Of a stretch of 64,000 nucleotides of DNA, positions 59,098 through 64,000 are shown piece after piece; positions within the stretch are counted from its first letter, which is position 1; every line of letters begins with the position of its first letter. Origin of the DNA: Nocardioides luteus (lineage in GTDB: Bacteria; Actinomycetota; Actinomycetes; Propionibacteriales; Nocardioidaceae); assembly GCF_000960475.2 (NCBI RefSeq), contig NZ_JZDQ02000009.1, forward strand, positions 1 through 64,000, written 5' to 3'. The notes below the pieces were generated by a model. That model was given only the letters and a program-made list of their open reading frames with translations. It was not told the DNA's origin and did no database searches. The position numbers and the translations under genes were made by a program.

Positions 59098-59532
59098 ATG
59101 GACTGCTTCAACTGCCGCAACAGCGCCCTCCCGTCGTTGCCGCCCCGCGAGTCGATCGTCCGTACGCAGCACTGGCGGGTCGGCCACGCGTTCAACTCGA
59201 CCCTCGCCGGCTGGCTGGTGATCGCGCCCGTCCCGCACGTCGCCGCTCTCGACGAGCTGCCCGCCGACGCGCACGCGGAGCTCGGCACGCTGCTCGGATC
59301 GCTGTCGGCGGCGCTGCGGGCCGTGACCGGGTGCGTGAAGACGTACGTCATGCAGTTCTCCGAGGCCGAGGGCTTCGAGCACCTGCACGTGCACCTGGTG
59401 CCGCGGATGGCCGATCAGCCGGCTCACCTGAAGGGGCCGAACGTGTTCGGCTACCTCACCGACGACGAGACCCGGTGGCTGCCCGAGGCGGAGCGCGACC
59501 GGCTCGCGCTGGCCCTCCGCAGCCGGTTGTGA
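59098..59532 (+). CDS. HIT family protein
   Basis: A 144-residue histidine-triad protein. The catalytic HLHVHLVPR lies near 101-109. An N-terminal CFNC (3-6) resembles the zinc-binding start of HINT-like proteins; WLVIAPVPHVAALDEL is the substrate-side strand. It probably hydrolyses a nucleotide phosphoramidate or dinucleotide. It starts 11 nt after the channel gene and probably shares its transcript. The stop codon lies inside a terminator stem. Confidence 0.86.
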   Translation: MDCFNCRNSALPSLPPRESIVRTQHWRVGHAFNSTLAGWLVIAPVPHVAALDELPADAHAELGTLLGSLSAALRAVTGCVKTYVMQFSEAEGFEHLHVHLVPRMADQPAHLKGPNVFGYLTDDETRWLPEAERDRLALALRSRL

Positions 59533-59571
59533 AGCTGAGAGTGACCTATAGGCCACGCTCAGCTTCACAAC
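59526..59571. terminator. 18-bp bidirectional hairpin between HIT gene and topA
   Basis: 59526-59543 and 59554-59571 pair over 18 bp with one mismatch around a 10-nt loop. The HIT stop codon (59530-59532) is in the left arm and the topA stop is 4 nt beyond the right arm. It should serve both convergent transcripts. Confidence 0.75.
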
Positions 59572-59575
59572 TCGC

Positions 59576-62269
59576 TCAGGATTTCTTGGTCGCGGCCTTC
59601 TTGGTCGTCTTCTTGGCGGTCGACTTCTTCGCCGGCGACTTCTTGGCCGTCTTCTTCGTCGCCCGCTTGGTGGTCTTCTTCGCCGGACCCTTGGCGCGCT
59701 TCTCGGCGAGCAGCTCGGCGGCTCGATCGGCGGTCAGGGTCTCCAGGTCGTCGGCGGCCCGGAGGGTGGCGTTGTATTCACCGTCGGTGACGTAGGGACC
59801 GAAGCGGCCGTCCTTGACGATCATCGGCTGGCCGGAGACCGGGTCGGGGCCGAGCTCCTTGAGCGGCGGCTTGGCCGCGGCACGGCCGCGCTGCTTCGGC
59901 TGAGCGTAGATCTGCTCGGCCTCCTCGAGCGTGATCGTGAGCAGCTGGTCCTCGGAGCTCAGGGTGCGGGAGTCGGTGCCCTTCTTCAGGTAGGGCCCGT
60001 AGCGGCCGTTCTGGGCGGTGATCTCCTCGCCGTCGGCGGCGGTGCCGACGACCCGGGGCAGGGTCAGCAGCTTGACCGCGTCCTCGAGCGTGATGGTCTG
60101 CAGCGACATCGACTTGAAGAGGCTGGCGGTGCGGGGCTTGGCGCCCTTCTTGGCGTCCTCGGGGAGCTGCTCGGTGACGTAGGGACCGAACCGGCCGCTC
60201 TTCGCGACGACGGTGAGCCCGGTGTCGGGGTGGACGCCGAGGTTCAGCTCCTCGCCGGCCGGGTTGGCGAAGAGCTCCTTGGCCTTCTCCAGGGTGAGCT
60301 CGTCGGGGGGCAGGTCGTCGGGGACGTTGGCACGCACCGCGAACGGGGTGCCGTCGTCGCCGGGGCCCTCGATGTAGGGACCGTAGCGACCGACCCGGAG
60401 GTTGACGCCGGAATCCGGGCCGCCGACCGGGAAGGTCGCCAGCTCGCGGGCGTCGATGTCGCCGAGACCGTCGACCAGCGGCTTGAGGCCCTTGACCCGC
60501 TCGGAGCCGAAGTAGAACTCCCCGAGCTCGGTGGTCATGTCCTTGGCGCCCTTGGCGATCTCGTCGAGGATCTCCTCCATGCTCGCCGTGAACCGATAGT
60601 CGATCTGCCGGGGGAAGTGCTCCTCCAGCAGCCTGACCACGGAGAACGCGACCCAGGCGGGTACCAGCGCGGTGCCCTTCTTGAAGACGTAGCCGCGGTT
60701 GATGATCGTCTGGATGATGCTCGCGTAGGTCGACGGGCGGCCGATCTCGCGCTCCTCGAGCTCACGGACGAGGGTCGCCTCGGTGTAGCGGGCCGGAGGC
60801 TTGGTCTCGTGGCCGTCGGCGGTGATGCTGGCCGCGTTGACCGTGTCGCCCTCGGCGAGGTTCGGGAGCCGGGTCTGCTGGTCGTCGGAGGTCTGCTCGG
60901 CGGAGTCGGTGCCCTCGACGTAGGCCTTCAGGAAGCCGTGGAAGGTGATCACGCGACCGGTGGCGGAGAAGACGACGTCCTCACCCGTGGTCGCGGTGGC
61001 GCCGAGGCGGATCGCGACCGAGTTGCCGACCGCGTCCTTCATCTGGGAGGCGACGGTGCGCATCCAGATCAGCTCGTAGAGACGGAACTGGTCGCCGGCC
61101 AGCCCGGTCTGCGCCGGCGTGCGGAAGGAGTCGCCGGCGGGCCGGATCGCCTCGTGGGCCTCCTGCGCGTTCTTGACCTTGGAGGCGTACGTCCGGGGCG
61201 CATCCGGCAGGTATTCGGCGCCGTAGAGCTCCCTGACCTGAGCGCGGGCGGCGCTGATCGCGTCGCCGCTCAGGGTGGTGGAGTCGGTACGCATGTAGGT
61301 GATGAAGCCGTTCTCGTAGAGACGCTGGGCGACCGACATCGTGGTCGACGCGCTCATCCCGAGCTTGCGGCTGGCCTCCTGCTGCATCGTGGTGGTGCGG
61401 AAGGGGGCGTAGGGGCTGCGCTTGTAGGGCTTCGACTCGACGCTGCGGACCTCGTAGGTCTGATTGTCGAGGGCGGCCACGAGGGCCTCGGCGCGGGTGC
61501 GGTCGAGGTGGACGACCTTGTCGCTCTTCAGCAGGCCGTCGGGGCCGAAGTCGGTGCCGCGGGCGACACGGTTGCCGTCGATCGAGGTGATCTTGGCCGG
61601 GAACATCCGCGGGTCGTGGTCGGAGCCGGCGTCGAAGGTGCCGGCCAGGTCCCAGTAGGAGGCGGTGCGGAAGGCGATCCGCTCGCGCTCGCGGTCGACG
61701 ACGAGCCGGGTGGCGACGGACTGGACCCGCCCGGCGCTCAGCCGGGGCATGACCTTCTTCCAGAGCACCGGGGAGATCTCGTAGCCGTAGAGGCGGTCGA
61801 GGATGCGGCGGGACTCCTGGGCCTCGACGAGGTCCATGTCGAGCTCGCGGGGGTTCTCCGCGGCGGCGAGGATCGCGGGCTTGGTGATCTCGTGGAAGAC
61901 CATCCGCTTGACCGGGATGTCCTTCTTCGGCTTCAGCTCGTCGAGGAGGTGCCAGGCGATGGCCTCACCCTCGCGGTCCTCATCGGTGGCGAGGTAGAGC
62001 TCGTCGGCGTCCTTGAGGAGCGACTTGAGCTTGGCGATCTGCTTCTTCTTGTCGCTGGGCACGACGTAGTAAGGGGTGAAGCCGTTGTCGACGTCGACGC
62101 CGAAGCGCCCCCACGGCTTGTCCTTGATCTTGGCGGGGGTGTCTGCCGCGCTCTGCGGAAGGTCGCGGATGTGCCCGACGGATGCCTCGACGACATACCC
62201 CTGTCCGAGGTATCCGCCGATCTTCTGAGCCTTCGCCGGGGACTCGACGATCACCAACTTGTGTGCCAC
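59576..62269 (-). CDS. topA: DNA topoisomerase I
   Basis: An 897-residue type IA topoisomerase. The N-terminal Toprim domain has VIVESPAKAQKIGGYLG and TDEDREGEAIAWHL. The active-site Tyr is in ENGFITYMRTDST (near 325). The C-terminal region has four repeats around GRYGPY or GRFGPYV (near 635, 690, 755, 830) in place of zinc fingers, and a 45-residue Lys/Ala/Thr tail (AKKTTKRATKKTAKK and similar), as is typical of Actinobacteria. It relaxes negative supercoils. The GTG start is at 62269. Confidence 0.95.
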   Translation of the reverse strand: MAHKLVIVESPAKAQKIGGYLGQGYVVEASVGHIRDLPQSAADTPAKIKDKPWGRFGVDVDNGFTPYYVVPSDKKKQIAKLKSLLKDADELYLATDEDREGEAIAWHLLDELKPKKDIPVKRMVFHEITKPAILAAAENPRELDMDLVEAQESRRILDRLYGYEISPVLWKKVMPRLSAGRVQSVATRLVVDRERERIAFRTASYWDLAGTFDAGSDHDPRMFPAKITSIDGNRVARGTDFGPDGLLKSDKVVHLDRTRAEALVAALDNQTYEVRSVESKPYKRSPYAPFRTTTMQQEASRKLGMSASTTMSVAQRLYENGFITYMRTDSTTLSGDAISAARAQVRELYGAEYLPDAPRTYASKVKNAQEAHEAIRPAGDSFRTPAQTGLAGDQFRLYELIWMRTVASQMKDAVGNSVAIRLGATATTGEDVVFSATGRVITFHGFLKAYVEGTDSAEQTSDDQQTRLPNLAEGDTVNAASITADGHETKPPARYTEATLVRELEEREIGRPSTYASIIQTIINRGYVFKKGTALVPAWVAFSVVRLLEEHFPRQIDYRFTASMEEILDEIAKGAKDMTTELGEFYFGSERVKGLKPLVDGLGDIDARELATFPVGGPDSGVNLRVGRYGPYIEGPGDDGTPFAVRANVPDDLPPDELTLEKAKELFANPAGEELNLGVHPDTGLTVVAKSGRFGPYVTEQLPEDAKKGAKPRTASLFKSMSLQTITLEDAVKLLTLPRVVGTAADGEEITAQNGRYGPYLKKGTDSRTLSSEDQLLTITLEEAEQIYAQPKQRGRAAAKPPLKELGPDPVSGQPMIVKDGRFGPYVTDGEYNATLRAADDLETLTADRAAELLAEKRAKGPAKKTTKRATKKTAKKSPAKKSTAKKTTKKAATKKS

Positions 62270-62321
62270 TGACGTCCTTATCTCACTGCAGCAGAGCCTG
62301 GCACCACTGACAAGCTCTGGC

Positions 62322-62343
62322 GAGACACGTTAGCGCGTGTCTC
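62322..62343. promoter_or_regulatory. Short hairpin in the topA leader region
   Basis: GAGACACG-TTAGCG-CGTGTCTC is a perfect 8-bp dyad 53-74 nt upstream of topA. Topoisomerase genes are often supercoiling-controlled, but this is only a candidate element. The remaining part of 62270-62596 holds a GGTCAC-N4-GTGACC dyad (62478-62493) and no gene that I can support. Confidence 0.4.
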
Positions 62344-62596
62344 CAGCCGGCATGGGTCCAGCCACCGCGGTTCATGCGGCACTGTGCTCTCGGACAACAT
62401 GGCGTGTTGCCTTGGGCGCCGCGAAGACAATACCTAGCACGCTGGGGAGCGGGAGCGTGAAATCGGTGTCTCATCGTGGTCACCGCTGTGACCGCCTCCT
62501 GGGTGGCCGTCGGCGGCCCTCCGGAACTGTCGGTGGTCGCCCCTAGGGTGTCTTTCGGGGACGGCGAGACCCATCCGAACCGAGAGGTCTCCGCTG

Positions 62597-63337
62597 ATGA
62601 TCGACGCCGAATACACCGACTACACAGAAGGTCTGACCACACCCCCGGAGCACCTGGTGTGCTCCGAGTGCGCCCAGCTGCTCACCCGGACCAACAGGAT
62701 CCTGGAGCGGCTGGAGGCCGAGCTGACCCGGCCGGTGGTGCCACCCCGTCCCGAGCACGAGGTGGCGCTGGACTGGCTGGCCGCGCTCTGCGGCGGCCAC
62801 GAGGCGGTCGCCGCGCTGGATGCCGCGCCGCTGGTCGAGGACGCCCTGGACCTGCCGGTCGTGGAGGATGCGGTGGGACGTACGCAGCTGGAGGCGGTCG
62901 CCGCGCTGCTCGACGAGATCGCCGCCGACTTCCCGGTCGAGGAGGTCGGTTTCGCACTGCGGCGGGCGCTGCTGCGGCTGTGGGAGATCGACCCGCTGGT
63001 CGTCGACCGTCCCACCGAGCCGGCTCAGGTGGCGGCCGGGATCGTGTGGACGGTCTTGGGCGCCAACGGGCTGGCCGGCCCGGGCGGCCTGGTCACCGCG
63101 ACCGAGCTCAAGGCGCGACTGGGCGTGAGCTCGACGCCCTCGGCCTACGGCAAGCAGCTGGCGGCCGCGCTCCGAGGCTTCTGGCCGTGGCAGACCCAGC
63201 GACCGTGGGGCATGCACGACCTGCCCGACCTCGAGCCACTGGGCTATCCCGATCTGCTCGTCTCGGGCGTGCGCCGACGCCTGGTCAGGCTGCGGGACCA
63301 GGCTCGCCTGGCGCAGGACGGAGGAAGCCCTCGCTGA
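62597..63337 (+). CDS. Hypothetical protein with possible C-terminal winged helix
   Basis: A 246-residue soluble protein, not recognised. The N terminus has a CSEC pair (22-25), then a largely helical acidic middle (LDWLAALCGGHEAVAALDAAPLVEDALDLP). The C-terminal third has a helix-turn-helix-like segment (VTATELKARLGVSSTPSAYGKQLAAALRGFWP, about 167-198) followed by a basic arm (VRRRLVRLRDQARLAQ). A DNA-binding role is possible but not shown. It converges on and overlaps the methyltransferase-like gene by 53 nt. Confidence 0.65.
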   Translation: MIDAEYTDYTEGLTTPPEHLVCSECAQLLTRTNRILERLEAELTRPVVPPRPEHEVALDWLAALCGGHEAVAALDAAPLVEDALDLPVVEDAVGRTQLEAVAALLDEIAADFPVEEVGFALRRALLRLWEIDPLVVDRPTEPAQVAAGIVWTVLGANGLAGPGGLVTATELKARLGVSSTPSAYGKQLAAALRGFWPWQTQRPWGMHDLPDLEPLGYPDLLVSGVRRRLVRLRDQARLAQDGGSPR

Positions 63338-64000
63338 CAAGCTCCTGGGCGATCGGCAGATAGCTGCTGCGCACGACCGCGGGGTCGCGGTCGAGGATCT
63401 GCGCGAGCGCGTCGAGGATCTGGCCGACGGTCAGGTCGCCGTCACACGCGCCCGCGAAGGCGGCCTCGATCGTGTCAGCCTGGCGTGCGCGGCGCAGACC
63501 GCGCTGCTGGCGCAGGATGACGGTGCTGGGGTCCTCGGCGCCGGGCTGGCCGAGGGTCTCTTGCTGGACGTCCTCGACGAGCACCAGCGTGGAGTCCTCG
63601 GTGACGTCGACGCGGGCGGCCTCGCCCCATGCCTTGAGCGCCGGGGCGATCGGCTGCTCGACGTCGTAGGGCCACTCGAGGAGCTCGCGCTTCGGGTTGG
63701 CCGAGTCCGTGCGGTGGAGGTTGATCCAGCCGAACCCGACGCCCTCGATCTTCTGATCCTCGAACCAGGACAGCCAGGTGTCGTAGCGGGTCAGGTAGTC
63801 CTGGGCGCCGTGGTGGCCGGAGTCCTTGAGCCAGAGCTCGACGTACGCCGCAGGGTCGAGCACCTCGCGCTGGACGACGAACGCATCGACCTCATCGCTG
63901 AGCCACCCCTCGAGACGGTCGTCCCAGGGCTGGTCCTCGGAGATGATCCAGTTGCCCAGGATCTGACACCAGCCTCCCTCGGTGAGCATCCCGGGTGCGG
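63285..64000 (-). CDS. C-terminal part of a class I methyltransferase-like protein (partial)
   Basis: The open frame continues past the right window edge, so only the last 238 or so codons are seen. The visible start resembles the end of a methyltransferase core: APG, then WCQILGNWIIS, a common post-motif strand. It continues with an extra domain (EGWLSDEVDAFVVQREVLDPAAYVELWLKDSGHHG, GFGWINLHRTDSANPKRELLEWPYDVEQPIAP). An internal ATG at 63989 is probably not the real start. Such proteins lie near topA in other Actinobacteria, as I recall. The substrate is unknown. Confidence 0.65.
   Translation of the reverse strand, partial: APGMLTEGGWCQILGNWIISEDQPWDDRLEGWLSDEVDAFVVQREVLDPAAYVELWLKDSGHHGAQDYLTRYDTWLSWFEDQKIEGVGFGWINLHRTDSANPKRELLEWPYDVEQPIAPALKAWGEAARVDVTEDSTLVLVEDVQQETLGQPGAEDPSTVILRQQRGLRRARQADTIEAAFAGACDGDLTVGQILDALAQILDRDPAVVRSSYLPIAQELVSEGFLRPAPGEPGPAA

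Noticed and set aside
60230..62272. 680-aa plus-strand frame opposite topA
   Set aside because: It is a shadow of topA, which has all type IA topoisomerase motifs.

Overview
The window is high-GC (roughly 70%) actinobacterial DNA. Codons are strongly G/C-ended, many starts are GTG or TTG, start/stop overlaps are frequent, and there are lipobox lipoproteins, a Lys-rich TopA tail and actinobacterial families such as a Cds1-like cysteine desulfhydrase and Excalibur proteins. From gene content and the topA/tmk/holB neighbourhood I infer a soil saprophyte of the Propionibacteriales, Nocardioides-like. No phage, transposase, rRNA or CRISPR is visible; one tRNA (Thr-CGT) is present.

Layout. 1-2944: end of a thiamine ABC transport operon (thiB-thiP, minus) led by a TPP riboswitch, followed by a 21-bp tandem repeat at the window edge. 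2984-8039: ElaA-type acetyltransferase, metallo-beta-lactamase-fold hydrolase, two small membrane proteins, a PrmC-related methyltransferase, a patch of stacked hairpins, a YwaF-like membrane protein and a Cds1-like enzyme. 8193-13063: malate:quinone oxidoreductase, an FAD/NAD(P)-binding protein, and an HTH-regulator/MFS pair with a palindromic operator. 13032-16048: a small unknown protein, an Mrr-like protein with a damaged active site, an aminoglycoside-phosphotransferase-fold protein and a membrane-anchored HNH nuclease.

16168-24962: an MTA-phosphorylase-like enzyme coupled to a nucleotide-sugar epimerase, then (after an opposed membrane protein) a tightly overlapped operon: GT2 glycosyltransferase, DUF2064, methyltransferase, membrane-fused molybdopterin oxidoreductase, small membrane protein, response regulator, histidine kinase. 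24964-29166: vanillate demethylation locus (PadR regulator, VanA, VanB, aromatic-acid MFS). 29349-33568: a lipoprotein, Cu/Zn superoxide dismutase, a deaminase, and a TetR plus 14-TM efflux pump.

33744-39284 is the most striking segment. Four overlapping genes encode a secreted neutral ceramidase, a secreted sphingomyelinase, a cytosolic FAD alditol/lactone-type oxidase and an alanine-racemase-fold PLP enzyme of the D-threonine aldolase/D-serine dehydratase type. Read as a pathway this could degrade sphingomyelin without sphingosine phosphorylation: oxidation of sphingosine C1 would give a D-configured beta-hydroxy amino acid, a plausible aldolase substrate. A TetR gene lies convergent at the end.

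39930-46273: a secreted arabinan/arabinoxylan-degrading set (GH43-AbfB, GH51, LamG-Ig-GH43) behind two operator-like palindromes. 46520-50874: an MFS transporter, a CPBP membrane protease, tRNA-Thr, an overlooked 52-aa gene, a LysR regulator and an Excalibur protein. 51000-64000: a core chromosomal block (TAP-like hydrolase, holB, tmk, topA, partial methyltransferase) interrupted by an opposed six-gene module DUF4178-DUF2617-DUF4247-DUF350-membrane spermidine synthase-K+ channel, plus a HIT protein. The K+ channel has TVGCGD instead of TVGYGD.
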